A stretch of DNA of 7,943 bases, taken from Chloroflexota bacterium (GTDB taxonomy: Bacteria; Chloroflexota; Anaerolineae; 4572-78; J111). Position numbers and translations under genes: made by a program. The stretch covers positions 1-7,943 of the forward strand of contig RFJF01000284.1 of assembly GCA_003695455.1 (NCBI GenBank). The letters run 5' to 3'. Shown here one piece after another: positions 1 through 6,177 of this stretch (its first letter is position 1; every line of letters begins with the position of its first letter). The notes under the pieces were generated by a model. That model saw only the letters and a list, made by a program, of their open reading frames with translations. It was not told the DNA's origin and searched no databases.

Positions 1-110
1 CTTGACATACCTGAACTTTAACGATTTTATCGCTTTACGCAACTATAGCTCAATTAATTCCATCTGCTGAGTAAATACTTCAATTATACTCTATTTAGGT
101 GCTTTTCAGT

Positions 111-133
111 AAAAAGCTTGTTTTTGGAACAAG
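111..133 (-). terminator. Possible Rho-independent terminator of the operon
   Basis: Read on the minus strand, CTTGTT (133-128) and AACAAG (122-117) form a 6-bp stem around a 5-nt loop, followed directly by CTTTTT. It lies about 135 bp after the stop of the last gene, in the right orientation. The stem is short and AT-rich, so it would be weak. Confidence 0.4.
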
Positions 134-148
134 AAAATCATGTGCGTC

Positions 149-206
149 CGGGAAGTACGGAGTGAGGATTACGGAGTAAGCTCAATACTCCCTACTCCAT
201 TTCCCG
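149..206. repeat. Imperfect inverted repeat made of ACGGAGT/ACTCC units
   Basis: The ends are CGGGAA (149-154) and TTCCCG (201-206). Inside, GGAGT (159-163) pairs with ACTCC (194-198), and GGAGTA (173-178) pairs with TACTCC (186-191) around a 7-nt loop. The left arm also carries a direct repeat of ACGGAGT at 157 and 171 (14-nt period). The left arm has several unpaired extra bases, so folding is imperfect. No T-run follows on either strand, which argues against a standard terminator. It looks like a dispersed intergenic palindromic element (REP- or MITE-like), an inference that needs genome copies to confirm. Confidence 0.55.
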
Positions 207-267
207 ATTGATTTCAGCCAGGTTAAGTATCCAATTCGGTGCTCATTGCCGGTAACAAAGGGCACAC

Positions 268-1497
268 TCATGCAGTAACTTCTCCACCTAATTTGGGGGT
301 AACTATTTGTTTAAAGACGGCATCCAACGAATGGTGTGTGTGCGCCAGTTTGAGCGCTGCATCCACAACGCCCCGGGTTCCGATGTTTGAAAACACCTTG
401 TTTAATGCCGCCAGCGCTTCATCGGAGTCTTCAGCAGACACAATGCAGGCAGCATTGTGTTGGCCCAAATAGGCCACCAGACTGGAATAGGTTGGGGCGT
501 AAATTAATATCGGCGTACCAGAAACCAGATATTCGCTGGTTTTTGACGAAAAGGAACAGCGCACCTGTTTTTCAAATGCGGGCAAAAATGAATTGACCAG
601 CAGCAAAAAATCGGCTCGTTGTTGTTCGGCAATCAATGCGGTGCGAGACGCCGCATTGTACAAATCAATGCTGAAAGAGTCAGTTTGCACCTCCCGCAAA
701 TCAAGCTGCAATGAACGCTCCAGCGATGCCCGTGACAAATTGCCCCACAATTCCAGTTTGAACTTTTTTGGGGTTGACCGGGAAAGTTGGCTGAGCAGAA
801 CAATAAACCGGGCCAAGGCATCGGCGTATAAATGGTGAACCTGCCCGGAATGATGGATGACAATTTCATTTGACTCCACGGATTTTGGCTGAACTGGCCG
901 GGCGGTTTTTAACGTAGAATCCGGTATCGGCAGCGGCAAAAACTGGCAGGGCCGCCGGTACTGTGCTTGCAGATCAGCGGCGTACACCGGACTGATGGCA
1001 AAAACCCGGTCGCTGGCGGCAAGCAGCGTCTCAAGGCTTTGCCGGGCCGCCTGTCGATTAACGTGGTAAAGGTGGCTGTCTTCTACAAAATCATCCACAA
1101 TGTAAATATCTGTAGGGATTGACCGGGGTAGCCGAGCCGCCAATTGCGCAAACCGGGCGTTGTTGGCAATCAGCACAAATAATCGGTCAATGTGTTGTTT
1201 AGCCAGAAAGTGGGTCACCCTGTTGCGCTGCCACCGGAAAAACAGATTGTCCAGCCGCCCCAGCCCAATTGAAAGGTTGGGTAGCAATGAGCGGGGCCTG
1301 AACAGCGACAGGGTGGGCACGCTGTCCCACGGGCCGGGGACCGGGTCAGGGCCGGCTACGTCAGCCGCAACAATGGCTGCAAACTGAAAGTTTGGGGCGG
1401 AACACAGGGTTTTGATTAAATTTGGCGTGCCAAAACTTTTGGCAAAGGCAGGGTGATGCTCTGCAACCAGGGCGATTCTTGGGTAAGTAGCAATCAT
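268..1497 (-). CDS. Divergent GT4-like (GT-B fold) glycosyltransferase
   Basis: A 409-residue soluble protein and the last gene of the run. ATG at 1497 overlaps the flippase stop by 4 bp (ATGA); no Shine-Dalgarno sequence is seen. The overall shape is that of a two-domain GT-B enzyme. The N-terminal domain begins with RIALVAEHHPAF (7-18) and contains IYIVDDFVED (131-140) and DRVFAISPVYAADL (163-176), the usual end of the first domain ('the actor appears, then the address of the partner'). The second domain starts at about 210 with EIVIHHSGQVHHLYADAL, followed by FKLELWGN (246-253). The donor-site region is VRCSFSSKTSEYLVSGTPIL (312-331), where Lys319 and Glu322 match the SK-x(2)-EYL-x(2)-G-P signature of GT4 enzymes. 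The first Glu of the E-x7-E motif is absent and the N-terminal half is hard to match, so the call to family is less firm than for the other transferases. It probably adds a sugar in the cytoplasm to the same glycan. A non-catalytic or modified-substrate homologue cannot be excluded. Confidence 0.75.
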   Translation of the reverse strand: MIATYPRIALVAEHHPAFAKSFGTPNLIKTLCSAPNFQFAAIVAADVAGPDPVPGPWDSVPTLSLFRPRSLLPNLSIGLGRLDNLFFRWQRNRVTHFLAKQHIDRLFVLIANNARFAQLAARLPRSIPTDIYIVDDFVEDSHLYHVNRQAARQSLETLLAASDRVFAISPVYAADLQAQYRRPCQFLPLPIPDSTLKTARPVQPKSVESNEIVIHHSGQVHHLYADALARFIVLLSQLSRSTPKKFKLELWGNLSRASLERSLQLDLREVQTDSFSIDLYNAASRTALIAEQQRADFLLLVNSFLPAFEKQVRCSFSSKTSEYLVSGTPILIYAPTYSSLVAYLGQHNAACIVSAEDSDEALAALNKVFSNIGTRGVVDAALKLAHTHHSLDAVFKQIVTPKLGGEVTA

Positions 1498-2945
1498 AAT
1501 TGATGAGACACAGCCGGAAACAGACGTTTAAAGAATTTTTGAAGTAACGCCTTTTCTTCCAACCCCAACCCTCCCAACAATAGCAAAACGCCGATGTAAG
1601 TCAACCCACCCAGAACAATTGCCCACAGCAGCAGGTGTGCCGCCAGAATAAAAATTACCAGCATAAGTGCAGAAGCTGCTGCGGGTTTCCAGAATTCTGC
1701 TACTACTATTCTGGCCGGGATTTCGGCTTTAAGCTTTTGCAAGTACAGGACAACCAAAAGCGCCTCGGTGATGACGGTAGTGGTTGCCGCAGCCACCAAT
1801 CCGTAGCGTGGAATAAACAGGATATTCAAAATAATATTTACCAACGCAGCAATTAAAATGCTGGCAGCTGCCTCGTTTTCGCGGTGCATGACCAAAGCCC
1901 GGTACCGCAAAAATTCAGATACAAAGAGCAGCGGCACACTCCACGCCAGAATAGCCAGGGGAACAACTGCGGGAGCGAATTCCGGGCCGTACAAAATATT
2001 GATTACCTGCTGCCGGGTGGCTATCAATCCTACCGCCTCCGGCAAAGAAGCTATAAACAGATATTTGAAGATACGCGCCGTAATTTTTTGTGTCGCCACA
2101 TTATCCAAACTGTTTTCTTTGCTCATTGAAGGGAACAATGCCACATTCAAAGAGTTTGAAATAATAGTTACACCCAAAATCAGACTGTACGCCGCGTTGT
2201 ACCAGCCAATCATTGTATCTGTGTGATACAGCGACAACACAACTGTATCAATTTTTTGTGACCAGTTCAGCGAAAAACCAATGACTCCAAATGGAACCGC
2301 AACAGTGAACAACTTTAGCCACAACCGGGGCCGGATTTTCCATTGAAGTCCGCCCAACTTTTGCCGAATGGTTTGCCAGGACAACACGGTTGTCACCAGC
2401 ACATTGCAAAGCGCAGCCAGAATCAGGCCGGTTATTCCCCAACCGGCCAGTAAAAACAGCGTGCCCAACCCTACAAAAATAAGCTGCCCGGTAATTCGCA
2501 ACAGCGAGGAGATATCTACCCGCTCATTGGCCTGTAAAACTGAATCGAGAGGGTCCTGCACGGCGTACAAAAACAAAATTGTGCTGGCCAGAATAATGTG
2601 GCTGATTCGCTGTGACGAGTAGGCGGTAAATTGCGCCGCACCAAGAATCAGCAAAACCGTTACGCCGGCCAGCAGCAACCGGAACGTAATCACATTTGCT
2701 GCCAGGTGGTTGTTTTCGGCGTTGCCTTTGGCCAATTCACGGATAGTATACATTCCCAGACCCCAATCTGAGAATGTGGCAAAAATGGTCACAAATGACC
2801 AGATTAAGGCATATCGCCCAAAATCTTCATGGCCAAGTGTTCTGGCAATCCAGATGGTAAACCCAAAGGAGATTACTTTGACAAGCAGCCTGCTAACCAA
2901 TGTGACCAGAGAGTTGCGGGCAACGACTTTAACAAATGTATTCAC
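1494..2945 (-). CDS. Wzx-type oligosaccharide flippase (MOP superfamily)
   Basis: A 483-residue polytopic membrane protein, typical in length and pattern for polysaccharide flippases (PF01943/PF13440 type). It should move undecaprenyl-linked oligosaccharide from the inner to the outer leaflet of the cytoplasmic membrane. Family landmarks are the N-terminal LVSRLLVKVISFGFTIWIAR (16-35) followed by LGHEDFGRYAL (37-47), NWSQKIDTVVLSLY (227-240) with a charged pair inside a helix, LYGPEFAPAVVPL (318-330) and IPRYGLVAAATTTVITEAL (378-396). Roughly 12-14 hydrophobic segments can be counted, among them about 24-35, 48-60, 88-106, 115-130, 151-187, 211-226, 249-271, 295-309, 327-343, 360-377, 384-402 and 422-458. 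GTG at 2945 is the furthest start possible: an in-frame TAG lies two codons upstream. No good Shine-Dalgarno sequence is visible, so expression probably depends on coupling to the gene ending 6 bp before. Its TGA overlaps the next ATG by 4 bp. No Wzy polymerase is seen nearby. Exact cargo unknown. Confidence 0.92.
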   Translation of the reverse strand: MNTFVKVVARNSLVTLVSRLLVKVISFGFTIWIARTLGHEDFGRYALIWSFVTIFATFSDWGLGMYTIRELAKGNAENNHLAANVITFRLLLAGVTVLLILGAAQFTAYSSQRISHIILASTILFLYAVQDPLDSVLQANERVDISSLLRITGQLIFVGLGTLFLLAGWGITGLILAALCNVLVTTVLSWQTIRQKLGGLQWKIRPRLWLKLFTVAVPFGVIGFSLNWSQKIDTVVLSLYHTDTMIGWYNAAYSLILGVTIISNSLNVALFPSMSKENSLDNVATQKITARIFKYLFIASLPEAVGLIATRQQVINILYGPEFAPAVVPLAILAWSVPLLFVSEFLRYRALVMHRENEAAASILIAALVNIILNILFIPRYGLVAAATTTVITEALLVVLYLQKLKAEIPARIVVAEFWKPAAASALMLVIFILAAHLLLWAIVLGGLTYIGVLLLLGGLGLEEKALLQKFFKRLFPAVSHQL

Positions 2946-2951
2946 AGACTA

Positions 2952-4079
2952 TCAATTTTCAAGGCTATAGGGAAATCGACTGCGAGCGACCGTTTGGTTG
3001 CGTACCATTTCAAAGATTTTCTTGCCAAAAATGGCTCTGGCCCACAATTTAAGGTGCCTGTTGTCACCCGGAAAGGGAAAACCAAATCTTAGGGATTGGA
3101 GCAGAAACCGCCATCCCTTCAAAAAATGGCCGCCTTCCATAAAATAAACTTCGGCGGCCCGGGTGTAGAGCCAGGCCTGCATTGAGCCGTTGGCAACCGG
3201 CTGCCGCATTAGTGTTCTGGCAAATGCCAGATGTTTGTCAACGGCAGCGGTATTGCCGCGTTCCATAGCAAACACGGCAAATGCCATCACCATATCAACC
3301 ATGCCTTGCTTTAGCAGAGACAGTTGTTTGTCTGTGAGCTGGTAAGGTAACGTGCCATTTTCCAGATTATTCAGCCAAATTTCACAATCTGCAGGGCTTG
3401 ATGCGTTGTCAATGGCCTGTTCAGTACACCCGCCGGCATTCAGCACCCGATAGTGCGTGAGTGGTCGCGCTATGTACCCCACAGACTGGCAGTTAGCCAC
3501 AAGCCGCACCCAAAATTCCCAATCGTGGTGTATCTTCAAATCGTCTCTGACCCCGCCCAGCTTTTGGTAACAACTTTTTTTAACGCACATGCTGGGCGCG
3601 CGAATGGGACAATACCGGACAACTTCGGGCAGAAAAGCGCCGCCGCTTTTCACCCAGTTGTCCCGGTAGGGCAATTCAAAACGATTTTGGCCGTTGGCAA
3701 ATTCCAGTTGTACCCCGGTGAAAACCATTTCGGGGTTGGCCGGGTGTTCAAACATGGCGGCAATTTCTTCCAGATAGTCCGGCGCATAAAAATCATCGGC
3801 ATCAAGCCGGGCAACGTACCTGCCCCGGCACAGTTCAACGCCTTTGTTCCAGTTGCCGGTCACGCCCAGGTTTTGGGGGTTGTGACAAATCCTCACTTGC
3901 GGATTGTCACGGTACCGGTCAATGATGGATGCCGTGCTGTCAACTGACGCATCATTAATAACAATCAGTTCGAAATCCAAACAGGTTTGAGCCAATACGC
4001 TCTCGATGGCTTGTTGAACGGTATGTTCCGCATTGTAGGCGGGAATAAATACAGAAAACAACGGTTTGCCGGCGTTCAC
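2952..4079 (-). CDS. GT2 glycosyltransferase with C-terminal extension
   Basis: A 375-residue protein starting at GTG 4079, one base after the hydrolase stop. The GT-A domain occupies about 1-215: FSVFIPAYN (8-16), INDASVDST (41-49), LGVTGNWNKG (71-80), the DXD-type RLDADDFY (91-98), CPIRAPSMCVKKSCY (157-171) and HHDWEFWVRL (184-193) with Asp186/Glu188 as candidate catalytic base, then LTHYR (207-211). These are the ordered landmarks of an inverting transferase working on the cytoplasmic face. Residues about 245-375 form a helical region (for example MVMAFAVFAMERGNTAAVDK, 263-282) ending in a basic and aromatic tail (RFLLQSLRFGF and onward, 324-334) that could bind the membrane surface or a partner. 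The DWEF signature and helical tail parallel the other complete GT2 of this cluster, so the two may be distant paralogues. The gene ends 6 bp before the flippase gene. Family is firm; donor and acceptor unknown. Confidence 0.9.
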   Translation of the reverse strand: MNAGKPLFSVFIPAYNAEHTVQQAIESVLAQTCLDFELIVINDASVDSTASIIDRYRDNPQVRICHNPQNLGVTGNWNKGVELCRGRYVARLDADDFYAPDYLEEIAAMFEHPANPEMVFTGVQLEFANGQNRFELPYRDNWVKSGGAFLPEVVRYCPIRAPSMCVKKSCYQKLGGVRDDLKIHHDWEFWVRLVANCQSVGYIARPLTHYRVLNAGGCTEQAIDNASSPADCEIWLNNLENGTLPYQLTDKQLSLLKQGMVDMVMAFAVFAMERGNTAAVDKHLAFARTLMRQPVANGSMQAWLYTRAAEVYFMEGGHFLKGWRFLLQSLRFGFPFPGDNRHLKLWARAIFGKKIFEMVRNQTVARSRFPYSLEN

Positions 4080-4080
4080 A

Positions 4081-5019
4081 TTAATACCCCTGGTATGATA
4101 CCCCCAGCGACGTCACATCCCCGGTATTGGGGTTAATCAACGTGCAGCTATCCCAGTTTGGCGCCCAGGCATCATCAGGTTTAATGCGGTTGGCAAACCA
4201 GGCATAGCGGTCAATCCACGATGTGCTTTCAAACCAGGGCGTGACCTGAGTCATAATTGCCGTGTTACCGGTGTAGTTAAAGGGCGGCGCATTGATTGTA
4301 TTCCAGCATTGTCCGGAATATTCCAGCACCCAAAAGGGAATGTTGTACCCTTTATCCAGCGCTTCTGAGCGGCGGGCATTAAAAAAGGCGTAAAACTGGT
4401 TGGGGTCCCAGTGATAATAGTTCCAGCCGAAGGCGTCAAAATGGGGATCGGTACCGTATTCGGCCCGGTACGCGTCAATCATTTTCCAAATCCAGGTGTA
4501 GCCATCGGTGGCGGCGCCACCCAGCCCGCCGGGGTCATGGGGGCTGGGGGCAGGTGCAACCAGTTTCATCCCGGCGGGTAACGCCTGTGCCTCAATCTGC
4601 CGCCAGGCAATGGCTCCGTCTCTGGGGGTCATGTAGCTGGGCCAGTAGTTAATATTGGGCTCGGTAAAGCCGATAATCCACCCCTGGCGCTGGCTGGCGC
4701 TGGCAATGGCGTCTGAGATTATTTGTGTGGTCAGAATGTTACCGTTAGCCAAACGCGGCACAAACCGGGTGTCCGTAACCGGGCAATCCGGAATGGGCGA
4801 GGTTGAATTTCGGTAGTACCAATCAACGTTGAGCGTGTAAGTGTCGGTGCAAAAAGAGTACGCATCGGGGATGACCACACCTTTTGTAGGTGGCGCCTTA
4901 AAAATGATGGGTAAAAAAACCTTGTACTGGGCTTCTGTTTGCTGCATCGGTGCAACAAGAATCCACCCGGCACCCAGCACCAGGAATATCAGCATGATAT
5001 ATGGTTTTATCAGTTTCAT
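4081..5019 (-). CDS. Secreted clan GH-A glycoside hydrolase, Asl1/GH128-like
   Basis: A complete 312-residue exported protein. A signal peptide is clear: basic MKLIKPY, a hydrophobic core at about 8-23, and a plausible signal peptidase I site after TEA (28-30); there is no lipobox Cys. Directly after it comes VFLPIIFK (34-41), resembling a motif frequent in exported Chloroflexota proteins. The rest (about 47-312) fits a TIM-barrel hydrolase of the Glyco_hydro_cc/Asl1 type. IIGFTEPN (115-122) carries the probable acid/base Glu120, LVAPAPSPHDPGG (153-165) is a barrel strand with loop, FDAFGWNYYHWD (194-205) includes His203, FWVLEYS (229-235) carries the probable nucleophile Glu233, and IDRYAWFANRI (269-279) is the closing family block. 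Cys57, Cys79, Cys238 and Cys292 could form disulfides outside the cell. GH128 members cleave beta-1,3-glucan; the substrate here is inferred to be the polymer made by this operon. Its place between transferase genes argues for trimming, release or editing of that polymer. A GH39- or GH5-like relative is the main alternative. Confidence 0.72.
   Translation of the reverse strand: MKLIKPYIMLIFLVLGAGWILVAPMQQTEAQYKVFLPIIFKAPPTKGVVIPDAYSFCTDTYTLNVDWYYRNSTSPIPDCPVTDTRFVPRLANGNILTTQIISDAIASASQRQGWIIGFTEPNINYWPSYMTPRDGAIAWRQIEAQALPAGMKLVAPAPSPHDPGGLGGAATDGYTWIWKMIDAYRAEYGTDPHFDAFGWNYYHWDPNQFYAFFNARRSEALDKGYNIPFWVLEYSGQCWNTINAPPFNYTGNTAIMTQVTPWFESTSWIDRYAWFANRIKPDDAWAPNWDSCTLINPNTGDVTSLGVSYQGY
4086..4091 (-). 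promoter_or_regulatory. Shine-Dalgarno sequence that decides a GTG start
   Basis: AGGGGT on the minus strand lies within the last codons of the hydrolase gene. The AGGGG core is 7 nt upstream of the GTG at 4079. An ATG at 4081 is in a different frame and is followed at once by TGA, so it cannot start the gene; the spacing supports GTG. Confidence 0.6.
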
Positions 5020-5027
5020 AACAACAT

Positions 5028-5033
5028 CCTCTT
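5028..5033 (-). promoter_or_regulatory. Shine-Dalgarno sequence of the glycoside hydrolase gene
   Basis: On the minus strand the sequence AAGAGG lies 8 nt upstream of the ATG at 5019. It supports this start and suggests independent ribosome entry at this gene, which follows the only sizeable intergenic gap (27 bp) within the operon. Confidence 0.65.
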
Positions 5034-5046
5034 AAGTTACAACAGG

Positions 5047-6177
5047 TCACGGCTTGAGCCATGCGCTCAGAATAATCCGGACCGACGGCCAACTGAGAAT
5101 TTTTGGGATACCCAGCATCCGTTTTGCCTGCTCCAGGTATGACCAAAACGATTCGCCATTTTGCCGCCGCGCAGACCGGGCGGCCCGGTAAAGGTACAGA
5201 TAACCTAACACCTGTTTCCGGTTGGGTGAGCCGGTCAGGCAGCCGCTCAGATTATCCAGCACTGCAGCACTGTGTGGATATTCCTGAAATGCGTTGTGCC
5301 ACGGGTAAACCGCCTGTCGATACAAGCCCACCGCCATAACTGACGGGTGGCGGTCTATGGCGGCACAATGTTCAAATGCCCGCTCCACGGCGTTTTGCGC
5401 CTCTGCCAGTTGTCCGGCCCGGCAATACTCCGCGCCGGCTACCAGCCAGGCCGTGCACATTGCGCCGGCCGACCACGGCTGCAACCGCTCCGGCTCCTCG
5501 CGGATTGCATTTTCCAGAATTGGGATAATCTCAGGCCAGAACTTCTCCGGTTGCTGCACAGATTTGGTGCCGGTTACAATCCTGAAATTGCCCCATATTT
5601 TTTGCACGTGAGCAATATTATAACGCCGGGCAATCCTAAACGTAAATTCCCAATCCAAAACGTAGTGCAGGTCTGGATTGATTCCCCCCATCTGGTCAAC
5701 CACGTAACGCCGGAAAAACATACCGGCTTGCGGAATGGCGGCCTCAAATAGCATGCGGTGAAGATGAAATGGTTGCGCTCGCCGGCGGTACAGCACCGTT
5801 CCGCGCTGGTCAATTAAATTGATGCCGCCGTACACCAGGTCAACATTCGGGTGCCGCTGCAAATAATCAACCGCAGCAGAAATTGCGCCCGGTTCATACG
5901 TGTCGTCGGCATTCAGCCAGCCGATGATTTCTCCGCGGGCCAGCCGGAACCCCTTGTTGATGGCATCTGCTTGCCCCTCGTCGGGTTCAGATACCCACCG
6001 GACCGCCGGCCAATTCTTCAAAATTTCCAGCGTGCCGTCCGTTGAGCCGCCATCAATAATCAGGTGCTCAATAGCGGGGTAATCCTGATTCCGCACCGAT
6101 TCAATGGCTGACTCAATGAATTGGGCCGAATTGAATGAGGGGGTGACGATAGATACCAAGGGGGATGGGTTACTCAT
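5047..6177 (-). CDS. GT2 glycosyltransferase with helical C-terminal extension
   Basis: A 376-residue protein. The open frame continues upstream to 6255, but ATG at 6177 is chosen because it forms a 4-bp ATGA overlap with the stop of the previous gene and puts VSIVTPSFN, the first GT2 strand, at residues 8-16. The GT-A domain covers about 1-205: IDGGSTDGT (41-49), SEPDEGQADAINKG (63-76), WLNADD (87-92) as the metal/nucleotide DXD-type motif, IPQAGMFFRR (148-157) and DWEF (175-178) with the likely catalytic base. It should be an inverting transferase using a nucleotide sugar in the cytoplasm. Residues about 235-376 are not part of the core fold. They are alpha-helical in character with Ala-rich, TPR-like spacing (for example AGAEYCRAGQLAEAQNAVER, 247-266) and a basic, aromatic tail. 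This may serve partner or membrane contact, which is inference. The stop lies 27 bp before the hydrolase gene. Family is firm; sugar and linkage unknown. Confidence 0.9.
   Translation of the reverse strand: MSNPSPLVSIVTPSFNSAQFIESAIESVRNQDYPAIEHLIIDGGSTDGTLEILKNWPAVRWVSEPDEGQADAINKGFRLARGEIIGWLNADDTYEPGAISAAVDYLQRHPNVDLVYGGINLIDQRGTVLYRRRAQPFHLHRMLFEAAIPQAGMFFRRYVVDQMGGINPDLHYVLDWEFTFRIARRYNIAHVQKIWGNFRIVTGTKSVQQPEKFWPEIIPILENAIREEPERLQPWSAGAMCTAWLVAGAEYCRAGQLAEAQNAVERAFEHCAAIDRHPSVMAVGLYRQAVYPWHNAFQEYPHSAAVLDNLSGCLTGSPNRKQVLGYLYLYRAARSARRQNGESFWSYLEQAKRMLGIPKILSWPSVRIILSAWLKP

Larger units (their letters stand above)
1..267. other. AT-rich intergenic region downstream of the operon, no gene
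   Basis: No open frame with a credible start and length is found on either strand. The segment holds a small hairpin with a T-run (111-133) and a GGAGT/ACTCC inverted repeat (149-206). A TATAAT on the minus strand at 83-88 and a TTGACA on the plus strand at 2-7 occur, but neither has a convincing partner element. It probably separates this operon from a further unit beyond the left edge. Confidence 0.6.

Noticed and set aside
6..8. ATG on the minus strand near the left edge as the start of the next gene
   Set aside because: Only two codons are inside the window and the preceding CAGGT is too close to act as a Shine-Dalgarno sequence; it cannot be supported.
2..30. TTGACA with TTTTAT 17 nt downstream as a plus-strand promoter
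   Set aside because: The -10 matches only four of six positions and no plus-strand gene follows; it would only give antisense transcription into the last gene. Too weak to list.
83..88. TATAAT on the minus strand as a promoter for a gene beyond the left edge
   Set aside because: A perfect -10 hexamer, but no acceptable -35 at 16-18 nt spacing in an AT-rich stretch, and no visible gene start with a ribosome binding site.
3453..3947. Plus-strand open frame of 164 codons
   Set aside because: It lies wholly antisense to the GT2 gene at 2952-4079, whose ordered family motifs are unambiguous; the translated product shows no recognisable domain and has no ribosome binding site.
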